Source of the DNA: Myxococcales bacterium
GTDB lineage: Bacteria > Myxococcota_A > Polyangia > Fen-1088
Assembly: GCA_025350815.1 (NCBI GenBank)
Contig: JANXXE010000171.1
Span: 1 to 47,355 of the forward strand
Direction of reading: 5' to 3'
DNA length: 47,355 nt
In this document: piece after piece, positions 17,830 through 26,496 of the stretch
How the letters are laid out: each line of letters opens with the position of its first letter
Numbering within the stretch: position 1 is the first letter of the stretch
Notes under the pieces: model-generated
The model's database searches: none
Seen by the model: only the letters and a program-made list of their open reading frames with translations
Told to the model about the DNA's origin: nothing
Position numbers and translations under genes: made by a program

Positions 17830-18636
17830 ATGAACGGACGTAGCGACACCAAGGCAAGCGCATTCGGCGGACGGATGCCGGTCATCTTCGCGGCGCACGG
17901 CGCGCCCATCTTGCTGGACGATTCCGTGTGGATGGGGGAACTCGGTTCGTGGGCGGGATCCATGCCCAGGCCGGGAAGCGTGTTGATGGTGTCGGCACAC
18001 TGGGAGGAACGACCGGCCACGCTGGGTGCCACTCACCCGGTGCCCCTCGTTTACGACTTCGGGGGGTTCCCTGACCGCTACTACCAGACGAAATACCCGG
18101 CCCCGGGCGCTCCAGCCCTGGCCGCGCGCGTTCGCGAGCTGATGGGCGCGGCGGGCATCGCGGTCGCCGATGATCCGGCTCGCGGTTTGGACCACGGTGC
18201 CTACGTGCCGCTGGTCGCCATGTACCCGCAGGCTGACGTGCCCGTTCTTCAGATCTCGATGCCCGGGCTGGACGCACAACAGCTATTCAAGTTGGGCCGG
18301 GCGCTGGCGCCGCTCCGCGACGAGGGCGTGCTGATCTTCGGCAGCGGCTTTCTGACGCACAACATGCGGTACGCGTTTCGACCAGGCATCCCGGCGTGGG
18401 CGCGTGAGTTCGACAATTGGGCGCAAGGTGCCTTGTCGCATTTCGACGTCGACGCGCTGGTCGATTTTCAGAACCGGGCCCCCTCGGCCCGAATGGCGCT
18501 GCCGACCTGGGAGCACTACGCGCCGGTTCTGGTCGCTGCGGGGGCCGTGACCGAGGCCCAGCCGGTGGTGAAATTCCCCATCACCGGTTGGTGGATGGAC
18601 GGCGCGTTCACCCGACGGTCGGTGCAGTTCGGCTGA
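17830..18636 (+). CDS. DODA-type (class III extradiol) ring-cleaving dioxygenase
   Basis: Member of the LigB/YgiD superfamily, 268 residues, cytoplasmic. Metal-binding histidines are in place: His23 in FAAHGAPIL, His57 in VSAHWEER, the His in GLDHGAYVPL and the His in SGFLTHN. Relatives include 4,5-DOPA extradiol dioxygenase (E. coli YgiD, plant betalain DODA), which open catechol rings, and the family residues PxxYDFxGFP (PLVYDFGGFP) are present too. The natural substrate cannot be read from sequence, and no aromatic-degradation genes surround it. ATG 17830 or the internal ATG 17875 (MPVIFAAHG) may be the start; the second is closer to where family members usually begin. It lies 64 bases before xerC. 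Confidence 0.9.
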   Translation: MNGRSDTKASAFGGRMPVIFAAHGAPILLDDSVWMGELGSWAGSMPRPGSVLMVSAHWEERPATLGATHPVPLVYDFGGFPDRYYQTKYPAPGAPALAARVRELMGAAGIAVADDPARGLDHGAYVPLVAMYPQADVPVLQISMPGLDAQQLFKLGRALAPLRDEGVLIFGSGFLTHNMRYAFRPGIPAWAREFDNWAQGALSHFDVDALVDFQNRAPSARMALPTWEHYAPVLVAAGAVTEAQPVVKFPITGWWMDGAFTRRSVQFG

Positions 18637-18700
18637 ATGTCGGCGCTGTTTGGCTGTCCGAATTCGCCCGAACCGGGCCTTCACGCTACGATCCACGACG

Positions 18701-19651
18701 ATGCACCCGCTGGTTGCGCTGTTCCGACAGCACCTGGTCTCGGAGAAGCGCGCCTCCGATCACACGGTGCGGGCCTACGTCAGCGACGTCGAGGAACTGC
18801 TGGCGCACGCGGGGGCCGGTGGGCGGGCTGTCACGGTGGCGGATCTTGATGTCACCGCCTGTCGTTCGTATCTGGCCAGCCTGCACGGCCGCAACGATCC
18901 CGTGACGGTGGGGCGCAAGCTGTCGTCGCTGCGGACGTTCTTTCGCCTGCTGGTGCGCCGGCGCCTGGCGTCGGGCAGTCCGGTCGCGGCACTGCGGGGG
19001 CCGAAGCGCGCGCGCCGCTTGCCGGCTTTTCTGGGCAAGGAAGAAGCTGGCCGCCTACTTGATGCGGTCATCGCGCCCGCCGCGCGCCCCGCCGAAGACG
19101 CACGCGATCAGGCGCTGTTCGAGGTGCTGTACGGTGCGGGCCTCCGCGTGTCGGAGGCATGTAACTTGAACCTGGGCGACGTGGCCGCCCAGGGCCCCGG
19201 GGGCCTCGTGACCGTGCGGTTCGGAAAAGGGCGCAAAGATCGCATCGTTCCACTGGGCGCCAAGGCCTGTCAGGCGATCGATGCCTATTTGCCGCTGCGG
19301 GCGGTGTTGCTGGCGGGGGCCAAGGTGGCGACCAAGGTGGACCCAGATGCGTTGTTTCTCAGCAACCGGGGCCGGCGCCTCGGTCCCCGCGAGGCGCGCC
19401 GCCGGCTGAACCGGCGCGAACTGGCCAGCAGCGTCCGCCCGGTGTCCCCCCACGCCCTGCGCCACAGCTTTGCCACGCACCTTCTGGGCGAGGGCGCCGA
19501 CCTGAAGGCGATTCAGGAAATGCTGGGCCACGCCAGCCTGCGGACGACCCAGCGTTACGCGCAGGTCGACATCGACCATTTGATGGCGGTATACGACCGG
19601 TCGCACCCGCGTGCGCATTTGACGACCGAACGAGGACCACGAAAGACATGA
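18701..19651 (+). CDS. xerC: Tyrosine recombinase XerC
   Basis: Site-specific recombinase of the Xer type, 316 residues, which resolves chromosome dimers at dif together with XerD. The N-terminal SAM-like core-binding domain spans about residues 3-90. The catalytic set is complete with Xer spacing: Arg149 (GAGLRVSE), Lys176 ([13 protein letters not shown]), His251 and Arg254 ([14 protein letters not shown]), His277 (MLGHASL) and Tyr286 (TTQRYAQ). Its stop overlaps the hslV start (ATGA). The order xerC-hslV-hslU matches the known codV-clpQ-clpY order of Bacillus and several other phyla, which favours XerC over a mobile-element integrase. No dif-like 28-mer was recognised nearby. Confidence 0.93.
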   Translation: MHPLVALFRQHLVSEKRASDHTVRAYVSDVEELLAHAGAGGRAVTVADLDVTACRSYLASLHGRNDPVTVGRKLSSLRTFFRLLVRRRLASGSPVAALRGPKRARRLPAFLGKEEAGRLLDAVIAPAARPAEDARDQALFEVLYGAGLRVSEACNLNLGDVAAQGPGGLVTVRFGKGRKDRIVPLGAKACQAIDAYLPLRAVLLAGAKVATKVDPDALFLSNRGRRLGPREARRRLNRRELASSVRPVSPHALRHSFATHLLGEGADLKAIQEMLGHASLRTTQRYAQVDIDHLMAVYDRSHPRAHLTTERGPRKT

Positions 19652-20178
19652 AGATTCGCTCGACGACGGTTCTGGCCGTCCGCAGAAATGGCAAGGTTGT
19701 GATCGGTGCCGATGGGCAGGTGACCATGGGCAACACCGTGGTCAAGGGCAGCGCGCGCAAGATCCGACGTCTCGACGACGGCAAGATCATTGCGGGTTTT
19801 GCTGGCTCTGCGGCAGACGGAATCACGCTGTTCGAAAAATTCGAGAGCAAGCTGAAGGACCACGGTGGCAACCTGCTGAGGTCCGCGGTGGAACTGGCCA
19901 AGGACTGGCGGATGGACCGGGCGCTGCGGCGTCTGGAGGCGCTGCTGGTCGTCGCTGACCGCGAACGCATCCTGATTCTGTCCGGCACCGGCGACGTGAT
20001 CGAGCCGGACAGCGACGCGGCGGCGATAGGCTCGGGCGGCAGCTTCGCGCTGGCGGCGGCGCGGGCGCTGTTGGCGGACACCACCCTGTCGGCGCGCGAA
20101 ATCGCCGACAAGTCACTGAAGATTGCCGCGGACATCTGCATCTACACCAACCACAACACCCAGTTCGAGGAGCTGTAA
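19648..20178 (+). CDS. hslV: ATP-dependent protease subunit HslV
   Basis: Proteasome-like peptidase that forms a double hexameric ring capped by HslU. The 176-residue protein starts [34 protein letters not shown]. Alignment to E. coli HslV (TTIVSVRR) makes Thr6 the N-terminal nucleophile after removal of a five-residue propeptide. The catalytic Lys/Asp region and the [17 protein letters not shown] string are present. It ends FEEL like other HslV proteins. It overlaps xerC by four bases and precedes hslU by two, so all three are clearly one transcription unit. Confidence 0.97.
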   Translation: MKIRSTTVLAVRRNGKVVIGADGQVTMGNTVVKGSARKIRRLDDGKIIAGFAGSAADGITLFEKFESKLKDHGGNLLRSAVELAKDWRMDRALRRLEALLVVADRERILILSGTGDVIEPDSDAAAIGSGGSFALAAARALLADTTLSAREIADKSLKIAADICIYTNHNTQFEEL

Positions 20179-20180
20179 CC

Positions 20181-21581
20181 ATGTCAGGACTGGGTATGCC
20201 CCGCCCGAGCGGCGAGGCCTTGACCCCGCTGGCCATTGTCGAAGAGCTGGATCGCTACATTGTCGGCCAGCGGGCGGCCAAGCGCGCCGTCGCGGTGGCT
20301 TTGCGCAATCGCTGGCGGCGCCAGCAGGTCCCGGCGCCCCTGCGTGACGAGATCGCGCCCAAGAACATCATGCTGATCGGCCCGACCGGCGTGGGTAAGA
20401 CCGAGATCGCGCGCCGGCTGGCCAAGCTGGCGGGCGCCCCGTTCGTGAAGGTCGAGGCGTCCAAGTTCACTGAGGTGGGTTACGTCGGACGCGATGTCGA
20501 TTCGATGGTGCGCGATCTCGCCGAGACCGCCGTGTCGATGCTGCGCGAGGAGGAACGCGAACGGGTGCGCCCGCGCGCGCGCGAAAACGCCGAGGAGCGT
20601 CTGCTGGACGTGCTGCTGCCGCCGTCGCGTGCCACGCGTCCCGCCGTGGGGACGAATGCCGCAATGACCCCGGCCGTCATCGACGTCGTGATGGAACCCG
20701 GCGCCGAGAACGCCACGCGCGAGAACCTGCGCCGTCTGCTGCGCGAGGGAAAACTGAACGACCGCATGGTCGAGATCGACACGGCGGATTCCCCGCAGTC
20801 AGTCATCGATGTGTTTTCGGGCAGCGGCATGGAGGAGATGGTGCTCAACCTCCAGAACATGTTCCCGGGGTCCAAGAAGACCAAACGCCGCCGCCTGTCG
20901 GTGCCCGAGGCGCTGGAAACGCTGGTCGAGGAGGAAGCGTCACGCCTGGTCGACATGGAGCGCGTGACCAAGGAGGCCATCCGGCGCGCAGAGCAATCCG
21001 GCATCATCTTCATTGACGAACTGGACAAGATCGCGGGCCGCGAGGGTGGGCGAGGCCCGGACGTCTCGCGCGAGGGCGTGCAACGCGACCTTCTGCCCAT
21101 CGTCGAGGGGTCGACCGTGTCGACCAAGTACGGGCCGCTCAAGACGGATCACGTGTTGTTCATCGCGGCGGGTGCTTTCCATGTGTCGAAGCCGAAGGAT
21201 CTGATCCCTGAGTTGCAGGGGCGATTCCCCATCCGCGTGGAATTAGAGTCGCTGTCCGATGCCGATTTCGTGCGCATCCTGACCGAACCCGAAAACGCCC
21301 TGACCAAGCAGTACACGGCGCTGCTGGCCACCGAGAAGATCACCCTCGACATCCGCCCGGACGCCGTGGCGGAAATCGCTCGCATCGCGGCCGACGTGAA
21401 CGCGCGCATGGAAAACATCGGCGCTCGCCGGCTGCACACGATCATGGAACGTCTGCTGGACGATCTGTCGTTCGAGGCGCCGCAACTGGGGGAGCGAACC
21501 ATTCCGATCACCGCGGCCTACGTCAAAGAGCGTCTGGCCGAGACCCTGGCCGACGAAGACTTGTCGCACTACGTGCTGTAG
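20181..21581 (+). CDS. hslU: ATP-dependent protease ATPase subunit HslU
   Basis: AAA+ unfoldase partner of HslV, 466 residues. The N-terminal signature [17 protein letters not shown] is followed by Walker [18 protein letters not shown], the pore loop GYVGRD, an intermediate I-domain (about residues 110-240), Walker [14 protein letters not shown], and the C-terminal sensor-2 segment [21 protein letters not shown]. The protein ends DLSHYVL; a C-terminal tail of this kind inserts into HslV to activate it. A GAGGAG ribosome binding site lies eight bases upstream of the ATG. No cysteine finger is present, which separates it from ClpX at 3.4 kb. Confidence 0.97.
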   Translation: MSGLGMPRPSGEALTPLAIVEELDRYIVGQRAAKRAVAVALRNRWRRQQVPAPLRDEIAPKNIMLIGPTGVGKTEIARRLAKLAGAPFVKVEASKFTEVGYVGRDVDSMVRDLAETAVSMLREEERERVRPRARENAEERLLDVLLPPSRATRPAVGTNAAMTPAVIDVVMEPGAENATRENLRRLLREGKLNDRMVEIDTADSPQSVIDVFSGSGMEEMVLNLQNMFPGSKKTKRRRLSVPEALETLVEEEASRLVDMERVTKEAIRRAEQSGIIFIDELDKIAGREGGRGPDVSREGVQRDLLPIVEGSTVSTKYGPLKTDHVLFIAAGAFHVSKPKDLIPELQGRFPIRVELESLSDADFVRILTEPENALTKQYTALLATEKITLDIRPDAVAEIARIAADVNARMENIGARRLHTIMERLLDDLSFEAPQLGERTIPITAAYVKERLAETLADEDLSHYVL

Positions 21582-21617
21582 ACTTCTGGACGCTGGCCCG
21601 TTCAAGGAGCTGCTCTT

Positions 21618-23081
21618 ATGCGGATGACGTATTGGTTGCTTTCGGCCGTTGCGGTGGTGTTCTCGGCGTCCATGGCGCATGCCGCCGCTAGGCTGGTGCT
21701 GGTGCCCGTGACGGTTGGGGGCAGCGGGGTTCCGGCGGAGGCTCTCATGGCGGGCCTCGCCCGTGGTCTTGGGGAAAGTCACCAGTGGGGCGTGCAGCGG
21801 GGCGCCGATTTGAAGGTTGCGGCGGAACCGACGGCCTCGCTGACACCCGAACAGGTGTCAGCGTTGTCCACCGGATTCAACCAGGTGTCCGAGAAGCTGG
21901 CTCGCGGTCAAGCCCAGGACGTTATTCCGGTGCTCGAAAAACTTCGTGCTGACCTCAACAAGGCCGCCGAAGCGGGACAACGCGGCGAGGCGGGTGATGC
22001 GGCCGCGTATCGGGCGGGCGCCTTGCTGGTGACGGCGCTGCTGGCCGGGAACGATGCCGACCGCGCCAAGACCGTGGGGGGCGAAGTGGCCCTATCGTTT
22101 CCAGGGCGCAAACCCGCCGAGGCGGATGGGATCCCGGCGGCGACCGCTGAGCTTCTGGTTGCGCCCGCGCCGCCGGCCGGCGCCAAGGTGACCGTCAAGA
22201 CGCGCCCCGAAGGTTGCGCGATCTGGATCAATGGGACACAGGTTGGGCAGGGTGTCGCCGACGTCGCTGTGTTGCCCGGTCTGGCCTATTACGCGCAGGC
22301 GACGTGCCCGACGCCGTCGGGTGCGCCCCTCAAGACGCGCCCGAAGAAGATTCAGCTTGCGGCCAACGAGACCACGCGCCAGGAGCTTCTGGATGCGGAG
22401 TTCGGAAAGGCGTTAAGGCTGGAGGGGGACGCCCAGGTGCATTTCGAGTCCTCGGACGAGCGCCGACAGCTCGAGGAAGCGTACGCGCGTCGCGTGGCCG
22501 AGATTTTTGGCGCCGATGTCGTGGTGTTCACGTCGGTGGGTGAGTTGAGTGGCGCCGACTGGTTAAGCGCACGCCTGTATCTGCGCTCGGGCTACCTGAA
22601 TCGGCAGGCGTTGGTGCGCCTGGATGCGGGCCGAGCCGTGGCGCTTGGTCGCTATCTTGGGGATGGCAAGGAGAGCCCCGGTGTCCTCAAGCCCGACGAG
22701 GCGGGCGCGCTGGTCGCCGCCGGGCCGGCCAGCGGTTTTACGGCCGCCGATGTGCATAAGGCCTGGTACACCGATGTTCTGGGCTGGACCCTGACCGGCG
22801 CCGGCGCTGTCGGGTTGACTCTGGGTCTGTGGTCAAACGCGGTCGGCGACCGCAAGACGAAACAGGCGGATATGGTGCGTGGGGACAACGATCGGCAACA
22901 GGCCATCTACCAAGAAGCGCAGAGCGCGAAGTTCATGGGAGATATCGGCACCGTCGGTGGCGGCCTACTGATGATCACTGGCGTCATTCTGCTCGCCGTT
23001 CCCGAATACGACGAAGGCGCCATCGTCGCGGTCACGCCCCTGCGTGGCGGCGGCATGTTTGCCTGGGCCGGTCACTTCTAA
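21618..23081 (+). CDS. Envelope protein with a PEGA-like domain and two C-terminal membrane helices
   Basis: The protein has 487 residues, with AAGGAG eight bases before the ATG. A signal peptide covers about 1-23 (WLLSAVAVVFSASMAHAAA). Residues 30-180 are Ala-rich and helical. A PEGA-like domain lies at about 190-258 (VTVKTRPEGCAIWINGTQVGQG), the surface-layer type fold often attached to myxobacterial kinases. Two hydrophobic helices sit near the C-terminus (about 387-405 and 443-461), separated by a charged loop. The helices imply that the PEGA part faces the periplasm or outside. The function is not known. It follows hslU by 36 bases but has its own ribosome binding site, and converges with the YXWGXW lipoprotein with no gap. 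Confidence 0.75.
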   Translation: MRMTYWLLSAVAVVFSASMAHAAARLVLVPVTVGGSGVPAEALMAGLARGLGESHQWGVQRGADLKVAAEPTASLTPEQVSALSTGFNQVSEKLARGQAQDVIPVLEKLRADLNKAAEAGQRGEAGDAAAYRAGALLVTALLAGNDADRAKTVGGEVALSFPGRKPAEADGIPAATAELLVAPAPPAGAKVTVKTRPEGCAIWINGTQVGQGVADVAVLPGLAYYAQATCPTPSGAPLKTRPKKIQLAANETTRQELLDAEFGKALRLEGDAQVHFESSDERRQLEEAYARRVAEIFGADVVVFTSVGELSGADWLSARLYLRSGYLNRQALVRLDAGRAVALGRYLGDGKESPGVLKPDEAGALVAAGPASGFTAADVHKAWYTDVLGWTLTGAGAVGLTLGLWSNAVGDRKTKQADMVRGDNDRQQAIYQEAQSAKFMGDIGTVGGGLLMITGVILLAVPEYDEGAIVAVTPLRGGGMFAWAGHF

Positions 23082-24020
23082 CTACTGCGATGGGGCGGCC
23101 GGGGCTCGACGTCTGGGCGCCCCGTCTGCCCCTGACTGCACTGGCTGGGGCGGCGCGCGGTCGGGGCCCTGTACCGGCGAACTTGGGCCACGCCTGATCG
23201 GAGCCGGGGCTGGCGCCTGCTGGACGGGCGGCGCGGCGGGCTCCTGGGGCGGTGCGTACACGGGGGCACGACGGGGTCCGGTGCCTCGGTTCTGGCCGGG
23301 GTCATTCTGCGGCGGCGCGGCCCGGGCGGGGCTCCAGGCGTCGGAAGGTGCCGGGGGCGCGGGGATGGCGGCTGCGGGATTGTTTGCACGCGGGACGGGC
23401 TGTCCCCGCCACGGATCCCCCGCTGGCGCCGGCGCGGCGGGCGGGGCGGCTTGCCAGCTTCCGTTGGGGGGCGCCCCCCGTCCCGCGCCCTGGGGCCCAC
23501 CATAGGGTGCTGCGGGCGGGTTTCCCCCTCCGGCCGGCGGTGCGCCCCGCCAGGCGCCCGGTGCGGATGGGGCGCTTGCAGGCGGCGCCCCTCGCCAGGC
23601 GCCCGGTGCAGACGGCGGACCCGCAGGCCGCGCCGGACGGGCGTATTCGTAGTCGGCGCGTCCATCGTGGCTGCGCCAGTAGCTGCGGTGATAAAGCCAC
23701 CGCCCGTCGGAATACACATACCGCGGCTGGATGTAGACATAACCGGGGCGAGGCGGGGCCCAATAGCCGTTCACCCAGTACCAGTCGTAGCCAGACCAGT
23801 CCCAGGATCCGTCGATCCACAGGTAGCCATAGCCCGGAGGCGCGGGGCGGTACTCGCCGACGGGCGCGGGCGGGGGCGCCCCGACGTACCCGTCGTGATA
23901 CGAGGGCCCCGTCGACACCGTGCCGCCCACGCTCACGTAGCCCACGGGACGTGTTCGGACGACGCACCCTGCGAGCGCTGCCCACAGGATCGGGATGGTC
24001 AACCATGAGGCGCGAGTCAT
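23082..24020 (-). CDS. YXWGXW-repeat lipoprotein with a proline-rich tail
   Basis: The protein has 312 residues; AAGGAGAT stands five bases before the ATG at 24020. The frame is open 22 codons further upstream, but this start has the signal. The lipobox is ALAGC with Cys19. Residues about 50-125 are aromatic-rich short repeats of the YxWxxGxW kind (YGYLWIDGSWDWSGYDWYW, VNGYWAPPRPGYVYIQPRY, WLYHRSYWRSH), as in the YXWGXW family found in secreted proteins of Proteobacteria and relatives. From about residue 135 to the end it is Pro/Ala-rich and disordered, with a 15-residue unit containing APSAPGAWRGAPP repeated twice. It is probably an outer-membrane-anchored surface or matrix protein. No catalytic motif is present. 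High GC of the tail reflects the Pro/Ala/Arg codons. Confidence 0.75.
   Translation of the reverse strand: MTRASWLTIPILWAALAGCVVRTRPVGYVSVGGTVSTGPSYHDGYVGAPPPAPVGEYRPAPPGYGYLWIDGSWDWSGYDWYWVNGYWAPPRPGYVYIQPRYVYSDGRWLYHRSYWRSHDGRADYEYARPARPAGPPSAPGAWRGAPPASAPSAPGAWRGAPPAGGGNPPAAPYGGPQGAGRGAPPNGSWQAAPPAAPAPAGDPWRGQPVPRANNPAAAIPAPPAPSDAWSPARAAPPQNDPGQNRGTGPRRAPVYAPPQEPAAPPVQQAPAPAPIRRGPSSPVQGPDRAPPQPVQSGADGAPRRRAPAAPSQ
23536..23615 (-). repeat. Direct repeat inside the proline-rich tail (45-base period)
   Basis: Two 35-base units (23536-23570 and 23581-23615) differ at only a few bases and are offset by 45 bases. They encode two copies of a 15-residue unit built on PSAPGAWRGAPP in the YXWGXW lipoprotein. 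The period is a multiple of three, so copy-number change would keep the frame. Degenerate versions of the unit continue further along the tail. Confidence 0.7.
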
Positions 24021-24136
24021 ACGGATCTCCTTCTTCGCCGTTGCGCGATCTGCGCTTTGGACGCCCAAGGCTAGTCGGCAATTCAAGTGCGGGCAAATCC
24101 GCCCGTGACCCGCTGTGTTCCGGTCGTCGCCGTGCG

Positions 24137-24661
24137 CTAGGGGTGTTCAGCGACCGCCAGGCTGGCGACCGTGCTGCCGACAACCGCTGACGCCACCGCT
24201 GTCCACAGCCACCAGCGTGCCGATGGCGTGTGGGGCGCCGCCTTGGCGGCAGGCCCGCCGGCATCCGCGGCGCTTATGGGCCTTTCGAGTCCGTCGGCTA
24301 TCGCCCGGTCCAGATCCTTTACGATCTCTTGCACCTCGCTTCGGCGGGGTGACTGCGGGGCGACCAGGATGAACTTGCGGTAGTACGCGCGGGCCTTGCG
24401 CAGGTCGCCCAGCATGCGGTGGCAGTGGGCAATGTCGATCAGGAAGCCCGGCAAGGGCGCCAATTGGTAGCCCGCTTCATAGTCGGTCAGCGCCTCGGCG
24501 AAGAGTCCCTGTTTGAATTGACGTTCGGCCAGTTCAAAGCGCTCCCGCGCGGCGGCGCGGTCGGAAGCCGGGTCGGCCTGCACGACCGCCGCCGGGCCCA
24601 GCAGGATCATCGCACTCATCGCCACAAAGACGGGCAGCTGAGGGAAGCTGCCCGTTCTCAT
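24137..24661 (-). CDS. TPR-containing protein with signal peptide and C-terminal membrane helix
   Basis: The protein has 174 residues. A signal peptide covers about 1-29 (VFVAMSAMILLGPAAVVQA), TPR units lie at about 35-105 (ERFELAERQFKQGLFAEALTDYEAGYQLAP, then CHRMLGDLRKARAYYRKFI), then a linker and one hydrophobic helix at about 147-168 (WWLWTAVASAVVGSTVASLAVA). The start codon overlaps the stop of the preceding kinase gene (ATGA), so the two are translated as a pair. Such small TPR proteins beside PEGA kinases are common in myxobacteria and may present a ligand or scaffold to the kinase. That role is inferred from position only. Confidence 0.8.
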   Translation of the reverse strand: MRTGSFPQLPVFVAMSAMILLGPAAVVQADPASDRAAARERFELAERQFKQGLFAEALTDYEAGYQLAPLPGFLIDIAHCHRMLGDLRKARAYYRKFILVAPQSPRRSEVQEIVKDLDRAIADGLERPISAADAGGPAAKAAPHTPSARWWLWTAVASAVVGSTVASLAVAEHP

Positions 24662-26391
24662 TGGTGGCCCGGTGACTCTTCGGCGAAGGGATCGATCGAC
24701 AGCCCCTCGCGTACCTTGCCGTCAGATCCCGTCGCCGCTCTGTGGGGCGCAGCGGCCGGGCGCGTTCTTGGCCGTTGCGTGGTGGCCACCGGGCGCGGGC
24801 GTGGTGCCGCTTCGGCGCCTCGCAACGTGAGGCGCGCGCTGCTGTCGCGGTCCGGGGTGATGGCCTGGTGGCTCGGCACGAAGCCGACCTTGCTAACCGT
24901 CAGGAAAATCGGTTTGCGCGATCTTGGGAGGCTGAGCAGCAGCGGCGTCACGCCCATCGCCGCGCCGTCCTCACCTTGCACCTGCGCCCCGGTTGGCTCC
25001 GAGTCGACCCTGATGGTAACGGTGCCGGACGGATCGGGGGCGGGGGCCGGTTCGTCATTTGGACCTGGTACCGGCGCTGCTGCGGGCTCGGGTCTGGTCG
25101 GGACCAGGGCCACTTCTGGCTTGGCCGGGGTCAAGACGGCTGCCTGGGGTGCCAGGGCCGACGCGCCAGCGGACGCGGGCTCTTTCTTCATGGACAGCCC
25201 AACCACGACCGCGAGGGCAAGGACCATCCCGGTGGCCCCGAACGCGGCCCGAGACGCACGGGTTCTCGGCAAAAGCGAACGGAAGCCACCTAGCCCCGGG
25301 GCGGGCGCCCGCGACACCGCCACAGGTGGCACCGACACCGAGGGATTCGGCCCGGCGTCCACCGCGGCCCGGACCTCCGAGACGGATATATCGTCGCCGT
25401 GCGAGGTCGCCTCGGGCAGTTGCGGCGTCTCGGTTTGTAGCGCGTCCGGGCCGAACAGCTCGTCCAGCAAGCGGGGCATCGCGGCCGGGGAGTAGCGGAT
25501 GTCTTGCAGGAAGCTATCGAGGTCGTCGACCATCATCTTCGCGTTCGGGTAGCGCCGATCGAGATCACGTTCCAGAGCGCGGACAACGATGTAGTCGAGC
25601 GCGGCCGGCAGATCGGCCCGCTGCGTGGAGGGCGGAGGCACGGGCCGCTCCATCACATTCTTCATCGTCTGAAAGTCGGTCTTGTCGAAGAACAGGCGCT
25701 TTCCGGTCAGGCACTCCCACAGCACCACGCCCAGCGCGAACACATCCGCGCGGCCGTCGATGTTGCCCGCGGCGCGCACCTGCTCGGGCGACAGGTAGCT
25801 AAGCTTGCCCTTGAGCAACCCCGCCTGCGTCGTGTTCGATTTGCGGATCTCCGTCGTGGCCTTGGCGATGCCGAAGTCGAGCAGCTTCACGCCGCCCGCC
25901 CGCAGCAGCATGATGTTCGACGGGCTGACGTCGCGGTGGATGATGTTCAGACTCTTGCCCCCCTGCTGGGTCAGGCTGTGTGCGTAATTCAAGCCCGAGG
26001 CCACCTGCTGCGCGACGTAGGCGGCGATGCCCGGTGACAGCAGGCGCCGCGCCGTGTGCAGTTGGCGCAGGACATTCAGCAAGTCCTTGCCCTGCAGGTG
26101 TTCCATCGTCAGGAAGTAGCTGCCGTGGATCTGCCCGAAGTCGTAGATCTGAACGATGTTGGGGTGATTCAGCAGGGCGCTAATCCGCGCCTCGTTCACG
26201 AACATCTCGATGAATTCCTTGGACGCCGACTTCTCCTTGAGAATTCTCTTGATGACGAAGACGCGCTGGAAGCCCTCAACACCGTGCGCTACGGCACGGA
26301 ACACCTCCGCCATCCCGCCTCGTCCAATGGGTTCGAGAAGCAGGTAGCGCCCAAATTTTTCGCCTTCAGCCGGCATGGCAGGGTTCGACAC
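24658..26391 (-). CDS. Transmembrane Ser/Thr protein kinase with extracytoplasmic PEGA domain
   Basis: The protein has 577 residues. The kinase domain spans about 14-290: Gly loop IGRGGMAEVF, Lys48 in FVIKRI, HRDVSPSN (152-159; Ser for the usual Lys), DFGIAKA (172-178), SPEQVRAAG, and DVFALGVVLWECLTGKRLF. One membrane helix lies at about 383-400 (AFGATGMVLALAVVVGLS). A Pro-rich linker and a PEGA domain at about 457-525 (TVTIRVDSEPTGAQVQGED, GVTPLLLSLPRSRKPIFLTVSKVGF) follow. PEGA outside and kinase inside is a familiar sensor-kinase layout. The start is probably GTG 26391 with AGGG just upstream; ATG 26376 is an alternative. It is cotranslated with the small TPR protein downstream. The signal and substrates are unknown. 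Confidence 0.92.
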   Translation of the reverse strand: MSNPAMPAEGEKFGRYLLLEPIGRGGMAEVFRAVAHGVEGFQRVFVIKRILKEKSASKEFIEMFVNEARISALLNHPNIVQIYDFGQIHGSYFLTMEHLQGKDLLNVLRQLHTARRLLSPGIAAYVAQQVASGLNYAHSLTQQGGKSLNIIHRDVSPSNIMLLRAGGVKLLDFGIAKATTEIRKSNTTQAGLLKGKLSYLSPEQVRAAGNIDGRADVFALGVVLWECLTGKRLFFDKTDFQTMKNVMERPVPPPSTQRADLPAALDYIVVRALERDLDRRYPNAKMMVDDLDSFLQDIRYSPAAMPRLLDELFGPDALQTETPQLPEATSHGDDISVSEVRAAVDAGPNPSVSVPPVAVSRAPAPGLGGFRSLLPRTRASRAAFGATGMVLALAVVVGLSMKKEPASAGASALAPQAAVLTPAKPEVALVPTRPEPAAAPVPGPNDEPAPAPDPSGTVTIRVDSEPTGAQVQGEDGAAMGVTPLLLSLPRSRKPIFLTVSKVGFVPSHQAITPDRDSSARLTLRGAEAAPRPRPVATTQRPRTRPAAAPHRAATGSDGKVREGLSIDPFAEESPGHQ

Positions 26392-26496
26392 TTCGACCCT
26401 GACAACATCGGCGAAAACCCCCAGTAATTTAGTGGCGTTAAAATAGTACTAGGCCTTACTAGTTTTATATGTATCAATGTTTCTCCCTGCAGGCGC
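26392..26496 (-). promoter_or_regulatory. AT-rich gap between uvrD and the PEGA kinase
   Basis: The 105 bases contain an island at about 26423-26480 that is far richer in A and T than anything nearby. In it ACTAG (26449-26453) and CTAGT (26459-26463... on the plus strand reading ACTAGGCCTTACTAGT) form an inverted repeat. On the minus strand the boxes TTGATA, TATAAA and TACTAT occur, though none pair with ideal spacing. The gap most likely holds the kinase promoter and perhaps an operator; weak termination of uvrD is also possible. Confidence 0.4.

Noticed and set aside
16569-18032. A 487-codon minus-strand open frame opposite the Cys-rich lipoprotein
   Set aside because: The plus strand has a ribosome binding site, a lipoprotein signal and ordered cysteine modules. 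The opposite frame is Arg/Ala-rich without motifs.
18701-19651. Phage or integron integrase
   Set aside because: The catalytic spacing, length and the hslV-hslU neighbours fit chromosomal XerC. No attachment site, tRNA or phage gene is near.
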